Of a DNA stretch of 64,000 bases, positions 17,798-26,645 are shown one piece after another. This DNA is from Ruminiclostridium herbifermentans (lineage in GTDB: Bacteria > Bacillota > Clostridia > Acetivibrionales > DSM-1351). The translations under genes were made by a program, and so were the position numbers. Positions within the stretch are counted from its first letter, which is position 1, and each line of letters opens with the position of its first letter. A model generated the notes under the pieces. That model made no database searches and had not been told where the DNA came from. It worked only from the letters and a program-made list of their open reading frames with translations. Location of the stretch: positions 914,501-978,500 of the forward strand of contig NZ_CP061336.1 of NCBI RefSeq assembly GCF_005473905.2, in the 5' to 3' direction.

Positions 17798-19039
17798 ATG
17801 GGGAATTTGAAAAGAAAGTTTGTCACTTTATGTAGTACTATTTTTGTACTAATGTTTGTATTATCAACGGTATCTGTATCTGCAGTTCAGGGCAATACAT
17901 GGACAACTATGGCAGCAATGGCTACTGCAAGATCTACTAATGAAGTTATTGCGGCAAATGGGAAGATATATGCAATAGGTGGATATAATGGTGGTTATCT
18001 TAACTCAATTGAGGAATACGATACGGTGACAGATGAATGGACAAGCAGGGCATCAATGACTAATACAAGACGATATTTTACAGTAGTTCTTTTTAATGAA
18101 AAAATATATGCAATAGGAGGATTTGACAGCAAAAACTATCTTAGTTCACTAGAAGAATACACGCCTGAGTATCCGGCACCAGAAAATCTCACAGCTATTT
18201 CTGGCCATGGAAAAGTCAATTTATCTTGGGCAGCATCTGAAGGTGCATTAAGCTATAACATTAAACGTTCTTCAGAGGCAGGTGGTCCTTACACAACAAT
18301 AGCAACAGGTTCTGCAATTACATATACCGATACAACGGCAGTTAACGGAAATACATACTATTATGTTGTAAGTGCCGTAAGTTACTCAAATGTGGAGAGT
18401 GCAAATTCAAATGAAGTATCTGTAACCCTTCCAAATATAGAAGAGACACTTGAAGTAGTTTCTGTAGACAAAGCAAAGGTCGGTGACGAAATAACCGCTG
18501 ATATTGTAATTCACAATTCAACAAACATATGCGCTGAAGATATAAAAATAGCCTTTGATACTTCGAAATTGGAATTTATCAGTGCAGAGGGTGCTGACGG
18601 TATTAAGATTTACAAGGAAGACAATTTAACGGGTGGTATTAGGCGATATATTACAGCAAGTCTTGGCAAAGCTAATGCGGCAAATGGTGACAAGATACTG
18701 TTAAAGTTAACATTTAAAGCTAAAGCATCAGGCGAGGCTAAGATAGATATAATTAATGGACGTATCGCAAATAATGCTAATTTGGAAAAGGATATTGAAG
18801 AAGAAAACTGCGGTGAAAAAACAATACTAATAGAGAGAAATGCATATGATGTTAACCGTTCAGGTGAGTTCACACTTTTGGACTTAGGCATAGCTGCATG
18901 GTATTTTGGTGATGCAGCTGAGGATACAGATACTTCAAAATATGACGCCGATATTGTTGAAAACGGCTCAATTGATGACGATGACCTTACAGAAATAGTT
19001 AGACAAATACTAAACAACAGTAATTATGCAGTTATCTAA
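17798..19039 (+). CDS. Kelch-FN3-cohesin-like surface protein
   Basis: A 413-residue exported protein. After the signal peptide (1-29) come two Kelch repeats (KIYAIGGYNGGYLNSIEEYD and KIYAIGGFDSKNYLSSLEEY), a fibronectin type III domain (about 125-210), and a cohesin-like domain (about 215-345: KAKVGDEITADIVIHN, IKIAFDTSKLEFISAEGAD, LLKLTFKAKASGEAKIDI). The C-terminus has two calcium-loop segments (DVNRSGEFTLLDL, DADIVENGSIDDDDLTEIV) resembling a degenerate dockerin. It probably works at the cell surface or in a cellulosome-related complex. The start is ATG 17798 with TTGGAGG upstream; a longer frame from 17759 lacks support. Two Kelch blades cannot close a propeller alone, so it may be truncated or oligomeric. 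Confidence 0.75.
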   Translation: MGNLKRKFVTLCSTIFVLMFVLSTVSVSAVQGNTWTTMAAMATARSTNEVIAANGKIYAIGGYNGGYLNSIEEYDTVTDEWTSRASMTNTRRYFTVVLFNEKIYAIGGFDSKNYLSSLEEYTPEYPAPENLTAISGHGKVNLSWAASEGALSYNIKRSSEAGGPYTTIATGSAITYTDTTAVNGNTYYYVVSAVSYSNVESANSNEVSVTLPNIEETLEVVSVDKAKVGDEITADIVIHNSTNICAEDIKIAFDTSKLEFISAEGADGIKIYKEDNLTGGIRRYITASLGKANAANGDKILLKLTFKAKASGEAKIDIINGRIANNANLEKDIEEENCGEKTILIERNAYDVNRSGEFTLLDLGIAAWYFGDAAEDTDTSKYDADIVENGSIDDDDLTEIVRQILNNSNYAVI

Positions 19040-19500
19040 AGGATAGTTATAAAAAATATCACTAAATAGAGTAAAGAACTTACTTATTAAATTGATATGT
19101 TCTATGTAAAGTAGATAGTGAAAAAATGAAATGATAAACATGTCAAGGTTTTGTAGGCACAAAATTAAGAGGAGTTTTATTATTTTAACTGTCTACCATA
19201 AGGGAAGCCTATCAATTAAATGGGTAAGTTCTTTTCGCTTAATAAGAGTAATTAAAACTTCTTGCATCTGGTGAGATGCTTTTATTGTTTTTCGCATTTT
19301 GACACTTTAATTGGTCTTTACAAAATAGGTTTATCCTCTTATAAAAATTCAGTATGCAGTAATTTTATTAAAAAAAAGAAGTGGGCATTGTTCAGTAGTG
19401 GATGAATGAAAGATTGGCTTGATAAAAAAATTTAGTCATATATTTATTGCAAATAATTGGTGAATTATATAATATTAATACAATTAGAATTTAAGTCTGT
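19040..19500 (+). terminator. Intergenic with an intrinsic terminator at 19264-19287
   Basis: GCATCT at 19264-19269 pairs with AGATGC at 19274-19279, followed by TTTTATT. The rest of this stretch shows nothing I can support. Confidence 0.5.
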
Positions 19501-19689
19501 TTGAAAAAGCTACATAATGGATTTGTTGAGATAGATTTGTGGAGGCTAATTTTGCATATGAAATATTTAAGTGAGTTTTGTGATTTTATTAAATCTGAAG
19601 ATTTTAGTATGGAGTTTGACTTATCTGAGAAAAAGAAGATGACTACAGCTGATGTATATTATGAAATTAATCAATATAAGTTAAAATAA
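19501..19689 (+). other. Short open frame, possible gene remnant
   Basis: A 62-codon frame from a TTG. The part YLSEFCDFIKSEDFSMEFDL and KMTTADVYYEINQYKLK has plausible protein composition, but there is no ribosome site, and the family is unknown. It sits 55 bp before the SIR2-TPR gene. Confidence 0.25.
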
Positions 19690-19743
19690 AAACGTCCAAA
19701 TTCTCTGTTGGTCCATAATTATAAAGGAAGGTTATAGATTCTT

Positions 19744-22700
19744 ATGTTAAAAAAAGCAATAGAAGAGAAAAATTTGATTATTGTGGCAGGTGCCGGTATT
19801 TCAGCTGCTCCGCCCTCAAATCTTCCTAGCTGGTGGGAATTTAATAAGCTGATTGTTGATGAAATAAAATCACAAACTATTAGGCTATTACCTGAGTCTG
19901 ATCCACTTGTAAAGCCTATAGAGATAGGAGACATGCTACCGGTTGAGTGTGTATCGGACTTTTTTGTAAATTCCATTGCTGGAGAAAGCTATTTTCCGCT
20001 GCTTACCTTGCTAAATTCTGCACAACCCAATTTTAATCATAGAAGTATTGTAGAATTGGCAAAACGAGGCATAGTTAGTTCAATTGTTACAACAAATTTT
20101 GATACATTAATAGAGAAGGCTTTTAGAGATGCTGTTGTTCCTCTGAATATTATTGTCACAGAGGACGATTATAACGAATGTATGAACAAAACTGGATGCA
20201 AACTATTTAAAATTCATGGTTCTGCCACAAACTATGATACTCTTATTGATACTACATCACAGAAATTAAAAGGATTATCAAAATCAAAGAGAATAGTTTT
20301 AAAAAATATAGTAGAAGGAAAGCATGTTTTGTTTATGGGATTTTCGGGAGCAGATTTATCTTTTGATTTGGATTATATTCCAATTGAGGATGCATTATCG
20401 AATAAATCCAATATTACATGGGTAATCAGGCCAGGTTCCACACCACATAGGAATGTTCTAAAACTCAAGGAAAAGTATGGTGATAATATTCAATTTTTAC
20501 AAACAGAACTGACTGATCTCTTTAAGCAACTACATATTGAAAGCGATGAATTCCAAGCTGTAAATAATAATATAAAAGAGCATGATGCTAGCAAAATTAT
20601 AGCATCTAGTATTAGTAGTCTTATGAACTCAACACATATTACAGAAAATGGTTGTGTAGCTTTATGCATAGGCTTATTAAACAGAATAGGTTTACGAGAA
20701 AATGCCCGTAAGCTTGGTTCTATGTATGAAGCAACACTCAAAAGAAAGGGAGTTAACCCTATTGACTTACCATCATATTCAACTATTGCTATATGTGCTT
20801 TAGAAAATGGAGATTTAAAAACTGCTCAAGAGAACTTTAACAATGCATTGGGTTGCCTCCAATTCATGGAGGTATTGCATAAGTCTGGGGAAATATCAGT
20901 TAGTCCAGCTGCTTCAAAGGAATTATTAAGCAATAGTGCAACCATTTGGAATAATATAGGAATTTACTATATGGCAAAGAATGAATTAGAACAAGCACAA
21001 CGTGCATTTTGTAAAGCGAAGGAACATGCACAGAAGGCAATAAAGATATCAACGCTGGTAACGGTATATTTTAATTTGGCCAGAATTAATTATAAACAGT
21101 CGGATGATGCGGATAATTTTATAAACGAACTAGGGCAGGCAGAAGTACTTGCAAAGCAAGAGGGGTGTGCCGAGATTTTATTTGATATTGTCTGTGAACA
21201 GTGTAAAGTGTTGTTATCATTGGGAGAATATTATGTTGTCCAACAAAAGCTAAATGAAATAGCTCTTCTTGAGCATGTAATTGTAAATACAAGTAAGCGT
21301 ATAGTTAAGGAACTTATTAATGTTGAACTCCTTGTAAGGAGGGGGAATAATGCAGATGCCTTAGATTGTGCAAAGAAAGTTGCTGATCAATATTTAAAAA
21401 AGGAAAATGATATGCAAGCCAAAGCTTTTAAGACTAATATGGTAAAGTTGCTTATTCATTATGAGAAGGCACATGCTTTTCTTTCACAGCTTGTCAAAGA
21501 AATAAAAGAGGAGGATATTTCTTTACCCAAAGATATTAAATATCCTTTGATATTTGGTGATACAATTGATACTTGGCGAAAGAACATCATTTGGTTAGAA
21601 TATACTGGCAGCTATTCGGAGATACCGAGATATTTCTCAGTGGGAAGCAGAAAATATCTTGCTCAAAATGAGCCAAGAAGGCTAAAGGACCTGTCAGAGT
21701 GTTTTCTAGATAGCTGTGAAAGGGCAAAGGACTCTTTATATATGCCAGAAGCACTATATAATTTGGGATGTGCGGAATTAATGCTGGGTAATATTGAAGT
21801 TGCATTTGGCCTATTTGAGCAGGTAACTCAATTAAAAGAAAAAGCTTCTGATATATACAGGGGCTGGGCCAATATAGAAATTGCCAATATTCTGCTGAAG
21901 CAGGGCAATCAACCTAGTGCAGCAGATTATTATCAAAAGGGCAAGGAATTGCTGAAAATGAGTGGTAACGTTGAACAATTAATATACGCTGTTGTTGCAC
22001 ATTGCAATGAATTGGTCAAAAATAATAATCATAAACAAGCCATTGAATATGCATATGATTTATTAACCTGTTTTGAAAATAGTTTATATATTGAGCATTC
22101 TGAGAACATACATAAAATGATAGAAAGATGGAAGAACTGTGATGAAGAAGCTACCATCGACGAAGAAAGTCCCCAGGCAATAGCTACAAAGGCTCTTAGT
22201 GCTTATTCAAATGGTGACCGTGAATCAGGATATACAGGTATAAACACTGCACTTGAAAGGTACAAAGAAGCAGAGGATTATGCAGGGGTTGGAAGATGTT
22301 ACAATAATTTAGGGAGCTTCTGTTTACAAGATAAAAAGTTTGATGATGCAATTGAGTATTTTAATAAATCTCTTGATATAAAGATAGAACTAAAAGATAA
22401 TGATGGAGCTGTGGCACAAATGGCTTCTATTGCTCATGCATATTTCCAAAATGGAGATTATGAAAATGCGTTACTAAAAGTTAAACAAGCTGAAGCTTTT
22501 ATTGAAAGCAACGGCTATAGCAATAATATTATTGGTGTTTATTTTGCTGCAGGATTAGCTTATATAAAAATTAACAAATTAGCAGATGCATTGATTTATA
22601 TGCGGCTCACTAAACAGCGAATAGAATTCGAAAAAGGTTCTTTAGAAAAAGATTCTTTCGAAAGATATCCTTCTTTAAAAGAAATAAAACAAATGAACGA

Positions 22701-23403
22701 TGAGATTCTTAAATCACTTGAGTTGCATTTTGCAGAAAAATCAAAGGAGCCTGAGTTGACGGAATTTTTGCGGAATATAAAAGAATGTAACAGGCTTAGC
22801 CAAAGGGGCGAATTTGAAAAATGCCATGGATTACTGGATAATCTATTAAAACAAAAAAGCCTAAATAGGTTGGAATTAGGTCAAATTGAAGGAACTCGTG
22901 CGAATGCTTATATGAATAATAATGATTTTACCAAAGCGATTGAGCATTATAAAAAGGCAATTGAACTATTTGATGGCTTTGAATACTATAAAATAACAGC
23001 AATTCACCATCTTACAGTCGCTTTGGCAAATGATGGGCGAGAGGATGAGTCTATCGCATTATCGAAAGAAACTCTGAAAAAGGAAAATATCTTGCCTGAA
23101 AACCGGTTATTTCTGTTACAGGGACTGGCAAATCGCTTAATAAATAAAAATCCTTCAGATGAGAAAAGTTTTGAGGAAATAAAAATGCTGCTTGATGAAT
23201 GTATTGAAATTACAGAATCTGCTTTGGAAGAGAACGGAATTGTCCATGTTACATTAATGAACCTTTATATAAATTATAATAATAAAGAACTGGCAAAGAA
23301 GCATTACATTATTGCAAAAGAAAAATTTGTAAAAACAAATTCAAGATATCTTGATTTATTAACGAATAATAAAGAGTTACTAGATTATCTTGACTTACCA
23401 TAG
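19744..23403 (+). CDS. SIR2-domain protein with long TPR array
   Basis: 1219 residues. The N-terminal ~270 residues are a SIR2-like NAD-binding domain: GAGIS at 16-20, TTNFDTLIE at 116-124 (Asn118, Asp120), KIHGS with His158, and LFMGFSGADLSFD at 196-208. All residues expected for NAD hydrolysis in defence sirtuins (ThsA, DSR type) are present. The remainder is TPR-like helical repeats, for example ARKLGSMYEATLKRKG, CYNNLGSFCLQDKKFDDAIE and RANAYMNNNDFTKAIEHYKK. No STAND NTPase or transmembrane region is present. A reasonable model is a phage sensor (TPR) coupled to an NAD-depleting effector (SIR2). It is monocistronic with AAGGAAGG about 12 bases before the ATG. Defence activity is inference. 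Confidence 0.85.
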   Translation: MLKKAIEEKNLIIVAGAGISAAPPSNLPSWWEFNKLIVDEIKSQTIRLLPESDPLVKPIEIGDMLPVECVSDFFVNSIAGESYFPLLTLLNSAQPNFNHRSIVELAKRGIVSSIVTTNFDTLIEKAFRDAVVPLNIIVTEDDYNECMNKTGCKLFKIHGSATNYDTLIDTTSQKLKGLSKSKRIVLKNIVEGKHVLFMGFSGADLSFDLDYIPIEDALSNKSNITWVIRPGSTPHRNVLKLKEKYGDNIQFLQTELTDLFKQLHIESDEFQAVNNNIKEHDASKIIASSISSLMNSTHITENGCVALCIGLLNRIGLRENARKLGSMYEATLKRKGVNPIDLPSYSTIAICALENGDLKTAQENFNNALGCLQFMEVLHKSGEISVSPAASKELLSNSATIWNNIGIYYMAKNELEQAQRAFCKAKEHAQKAIKISTLVTVYFNLARINYKQSDDADNFINELGQAEVLAKQEGCAEILFDIVCEQCKVLLSLGEYYVVQQKLNEIALLEHVIVNTSKRIVKELINVELLVRRGNNADALDCAKKVADQYLKKENDMQAKAFKTNMVKLLIHYEKAHAFLSQLVKEIKEEDISLPKDIKYPLIFGDTIDTWRKNIIWLEYTGSYSEIPRYFSVGSRKYLAQNEPRRLKDLSECFLDSCERAKDSLYMPEALYNLGCAELMLGNIEVAFGLFEQVTQLKEKASDIYRGWANIEIANILLKQGNQPSAADYYQKGKELLKMSGNVEQLIYAVVAHCNELVKNNNHKQAIEYAYDLLTCFENSLYIEHSENIHKMIERWKNCDEEATIDEESPQAIATKALSAYSNGDRESGYTGINTALERYKEAEDYAGVGRCYNNLGSFCLQDKKFDDAIEYFNKSLDIKIELKDNDGAVAQMASIAHAYFQNGDYENALLKVKQAEAFIESNGYSNNIIGVYFAAGLAYIKINKLADALIYMRLTKQRIEFEKGSLEKDSFERYPSLKEIKQMNDEILKSLELHFAEKSKEPELTEFLRNIKECNRLSQRGEFEKCHGLLDNLLKQKSLNRLELGQIEGTRANAYMNNNDFTKAIEHYKKAIELFDGFEYYKITAIHHLTVALANDGREDESIALSKETLKKENILPENRLFLLQGLANRLINKNPSDEKSFEEIKMLLDECIEITESALEENGIVHVTLMNLYINYNNKELAKKHYIIAKEKFVKTNSRYLDLLTNNKELLDYLDLP

Positions 23404-23626
23404 ATATAGATTCTATTATTAAGTCATAATTTGTAAATATGGATTTCAGCTTTTAAATGTGGCAATTTTAATTTTTTAGTTTATTAACTATCGAAGTTAT
23501 GTAGTTTTTAATATTATTTTTTTGTTTATGTAACCAGTTGTATAATAGTAAGGTGAGCCATATTTTTTACTTAATAATTTAATACATATAGCTATGAGGG
23601 CATAAGTAAAGCAGGAGGGTTAAAAG

Positions 23627-24403
23627 ATGGTATTATATTTTTCAGGTACAGGAAATACAGAATATATTGCGAAATTGATTGCTGATGGACTAGGTGATAC
23701 ATGTTTAGATTTGCTTGATAGAATTAAGAATAATGATAAATCACCCTTGTATTCAGAAAAAACTTATATAATTTGTGCTCCTATATATGTTTGTGAAATG
23801 CCTTTGTTTTTGGTTAGGTATTTGAAATCAATATCGTTTAACGGAAATAATAAAGTGTATTTTGTTTTTACTAGTGGAGGTTATGCTGGAAGTGCAAAGG
23901 TACAAGCAAAATTGTTTTCACTTAAGAAAAAATTAAAATGTTTGGGCTGTGTGGAATTTGTTATGCCGAGAAATTATGTTGCCAATGATAAGTATTCTAT
24001 GGATAATGAAGAGGTAATTTATTCAAAAATTGAAAATTCCACAAAAAAAGTAAAGCAAGTTGTTGAAGATATCAAAAATGAAAACAAGCTGAATACTCGT
24101 CATGTGTGGTTTTTCGAAACCTTGATTATTGCTCCTTTTGCATTGTTATGGACAAAATATAAGCTGGTTGCAAAGGATTTTTATGCTACTGATGAATGTA
24201 TAGGGTGCCGAGTTTGTGAAAAGGTTTGCCCTCTAAATAACGTTAAAATTGTTGATAAAAAGCCTAAATGGGGAGGAAATTGTACTCATTGTATGGCGTG
24301 CATTTCAAAATGTCCTAAAAAGGCAATAGAATATGGCAATTTAACGCAGGGAAAAACAAGATATCTTTTAAAAGATTATGTTCCTGCTAAGATTAAAAAT
24401 TAA
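23627..24403 (+). CDS. EFR1 family ferrodoxin (flavodoxin + 2[4Fe-4S])
   Basis: 258 residues combining a flavodoxin-like N-terminal domain (YFSGTGNTEYIAKLI, the FMN phosphate loop) with a C-terminal bacterial ferredoxin domain carrying two clusters (CIGCRVCEKVCP and CTHCMACISKCP). This is the arrangement of the EFR1 family of clostridial electron carriers. It probably shuttles low-potential electrons in the cytoplasm; the partner is unknown. It starts at ATG 23627 with GGAGGG upstream and is followed by the DUF1801 gene after about 90 bp. Confidence 0.92.
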   Translation: MVLYFSGTGNTEYIAKLIADGLGDTCLDLLDRIKNNDKSPLYSEKTYIICAPIYVCEMPLFLVRYLKSISFNGNNKVYFVFTSGGYAGSAKVQAKLFSLKKKLKCLGCVEFVMPRNYVANDKYSMDNEEVIYSKIENSTKKVKQVVEDIKNENKLNTRHVWFFETLIIAPFALLWTKYKLVAKDFYATDECIGCRVCEKVCPLNNVKIVDKKPKWGGNCTHCMACISKCPKKAIEYGNLTQGKTRYLLKDYVPAKIKN

Positions 24404-24491
24404 ATACCTTTCCGTATTATTTTTCACAAACTACAAATAATGCTGATATTGATATTTAATCATACAGTTTTTGTGAAAATGGGGAGTTTTT

Positions 24492-24950
24492 ATGGAATAC
24501 AATGCAAATAGTGTAGAGGAATATATTGAAGTTTTGCCAGAGGACAGAAAACAAATTATTCTACAGCTACGAAATGTAATTTTGTCCAATTTACCAGAAG
24601 GATTTACTGAGCAAATATCATATGGGATGATTAGCTATGTGGTTCCTCTAACTAGATATCCCAAAGGTTATCATGTTAAAAAAGATGAACCTCTTCCCTT
24701 TCTGTCCTTAGCATCACAAAAAAATTATATAGCCTTATATCACATGGGGTTGTATGGTAATAAGGAAATTGAAGAGTGGTTTATAGAAGAGTATACCAAG
24801 CGGGTAACTACAAAGCTAGATATGGGAAAAAGCTGTATTAGATTTAGAAATCTAGCCTCTATACCATTTGACTTGATTGCAGAACTTTGTAGAAAAATTA
24901 CGGTTGATGACTATATCAATTACTATGAGAAAACGATAATCAAAAAGTGA
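24492..24950 (+). CDS. DUF1801 family protein (YdhG-like)
   Basis: 152 residues of the DUF1801/YdhG family: VEEYIEVLPEDRKQIILQLR at the N-terminus, ISYGMISY, IALYHMGLYG and DMGKSCIRFRN. It is small, soluble and close to the family's normal length. Biochemical role unknown; relatives include iron-chaperone-like frataxin folds. It starts at ATG 24492 after GGGGAG. Confidence 0.9.
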   Translation: MEYNANSVEEYIEVLPEDRKQIILQLRNVILSNLPEGFTEQISYGMISYVVPLTRYPKGYHVKKDEPLPFLSLASQKNYIALYHMGLYGNKEIEEWFIEEYTKRVTTKLDMGKSCIRFRNLASIPFDLIAELCRKITVDDYINYYEKTIIKK

Positions 24951-25146
24951 TGAAATTATACAATTATTTATAAAGAAAATTACTATAAGGATTTTAAGGC
25001 GCTCACTTGTATGTGGTTTAATAATCACCCAGTGTTTTAATAATATTATAAATTAATATTATTAATGGAGAAATTGTAATACATAACAGGAGCGCTTTGT
25101 ATCTTCCCTTTGGTAAGTAACAGAGATATAACTCAAAACACAATTA

Positions 25147-26046
25147 TTATTTGTATTTTGATTTTCCGAAACTGAATCTTTCACGAAAATTTGCAGGAGT
25201 CATATTAACATGTTTTTTAAAAAGCTTATGGAAGTATGTTATGTTGTTTATACCACACATAATACTTATATCAGATATTTTCATATTGGTTGTAGTCAAT
25301 AATCTTTTTGCGGCATTCATGCGACTTTGAATAATATAGTCAAATGGAGACAGTCCGATTATACTTTTGAATATTTTACAATAGAAATTTTTACTAACTC
25401 CACACCTTTCGGCAAGGTCTAACAAGGTAAAATCCTTGTGTAGATTGTTATCTATGTAATTTTGAGAAGCCTTTATTATTTCGTAATTATTTTCAAAAGA
25501 CCGTCTATTGATTCTTTTAATTGTATTTTCAGGGGATACAAGTAAAAGATTTAAAATGTTCATAAGGTGCGCTTTCAAAATCAATTGGCAATTCTGCTGA
25601 TTTTTGATAAACTCATTGAATACTGATTGAAATAAGTACTCAATCTCGTAATTAGATGTTGTAAGTTTATTAGGCACGTCGCTGAAAAATCCAACATTGC
25701 ATAGCCTTTCTTTTTCATTTGAAACCCAATAAGGTTCAGAACTTGCGTAAAGACCTTTGTTTGAGATATCATAGAAAGCATCAAAAACAATTACAATAAA
25801 ATAATAACCTGAATATCCTTCAACTATTGTGCCGGGCTCTCTTAAAAAAATATCGCCTTTTGAGGCTTTAGCAGTTTCACCGTTGGTAATAATGGTTCCT
25901 TTACCTCCTGTAATTAGCTCAAGCTCATAGAATCTGACTACTCTTTCTTCAAAATGGGTTCCCACAGGATAGGGGACATTTTCTTCATTGATGCAAAAAA
26001 CCTCAATAATATAAGGATTAAATATTGATTGCTTATCATTAATCAT
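25147..26046 (-). CDS. AraC family transcriptional regulator
   Basis: 299 residues. The N-terminal half is a cupin-like ligand domain (GGKGTIITNGETAKASKGDI). The C-terminal 100 residues carry two helix-turn-helix motifs (FTLLDLAERCGVSKNFYCKI and KISDISIMCGINNITYFHKL) with the family tail MTPANFRERF. It is transcribed divergently from the GH5 cellulase gene, so it is a likely regulator of that gene, responding to a sugar (inference from position). It starts at ATG 26046 with AAGGAAG upstream. Confidence 0.93.
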   Translation of the reverse strand: MINDKQSIFNPYIIEVFCINEENVPYPVGTHFEERVVRFYELELITGGKGTIITNGETAKASKGDIFLREPGTIVEGYSGYYFIVIVFDAFYDISNKGLYASSEPYWVSNEKERLCNVGFFSDVPNKLTTSNYEIEYLFQSVFNEFIKNQQNCQLILKAHLMNILNLLLVSPENTIKRINRRSFENNYEIIKASQNYIDNNLHKDFTLLDLAERCGVSKNFYCKIFKSIIGLSPFDYIIQSRMNAAKRLLTTTNMKISDISIMCGINNITYFHKLFKKHVNMTPANFRERFSFGKSKYK

Positions 26047-26185
26047 AATATATCAATCTTCCTTACTATTGTTTTTAACAGTACTAATCCATATAGTTGA
26101 TGATATTAAAAGTAAGTTTCCCTATTATACGCTTAGAACCATTTTATAATTAATCATTTATAAGATAATTGCTATTAATATAATG

Positions 26186-26216
26186 ATACCACATAGCGGC
26201 AGTTCTGTGGTATAAT
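26186..26216 (+). promoter_or_regulatory. Palindromic operator overlapping a -10 box
   Basis: ATACCACA at 26186-26193 and TGTGGTAT at 26206-26213 form a perfect 8-bp dyad with a 12-bp spacer. A TATAAT at 26211-26216 overlaps the right arm, and no good -35 box is present, which fits an activator- or repressor-controlled promoter for the cellulase gene. Confidence 0.5.
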
Positions 26217-26420
26217 GAGGCAAAAAATCATACATTTTATAAGAGAGGGCCACCGCTTCGATTTTTAGGCGGAGAAAAAGAGAATAGCTTCAGCCTCATA
26301 GAAATGCTACAGATGTAATAAAATTTATCTACAATCGAAAAATTATATATTGAATCAAGGCATTATAACAAGGCAAAAAATCATTCATTTCTTTAAGTAG
26401 GAATGTATAGCTTTGGTCTT
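26217..26420 (+). promoter_or_regulatory. Repeated leader motif upstream of the GH5 gene
   Basis: AGGCAAAAAATCATACATTT at 26218-26237 recurs with one change at 26371-26390. Each copy is followed by a hairpin and by ATAGCTT plus a closing arm (TGAGGC with GCCTCA at 26293-26298; AAGGC with GTCTT at 26416-26420). Two structurally similar units in a 430-base leader suggest a tandem regulatory RNA or repeated protein sites. Distant resemblance to cyclic-di-GMP (GEMM) riboswitches is possible, but the core is not canonical. Confidence 0.4.
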
Positions 26421-26645
26421 CAGACACTGATAAAAATACTTTCCTATGTTTATTTGTCTCTGATTCTAATTAAACCTATCAATAATCAAAGAATTTCTTT
26501 CTTTTTAAAATTATTTAAGAGATATAAGAATTTAATATTGAGTAATATATTACAATTGAGTGCTATGTGATAATTGTAATAAAAGATGTCTATTTATATA
26601 ATTAAATTAGATATTATGTAAAATTTACACATGGGGGGAAAAATA

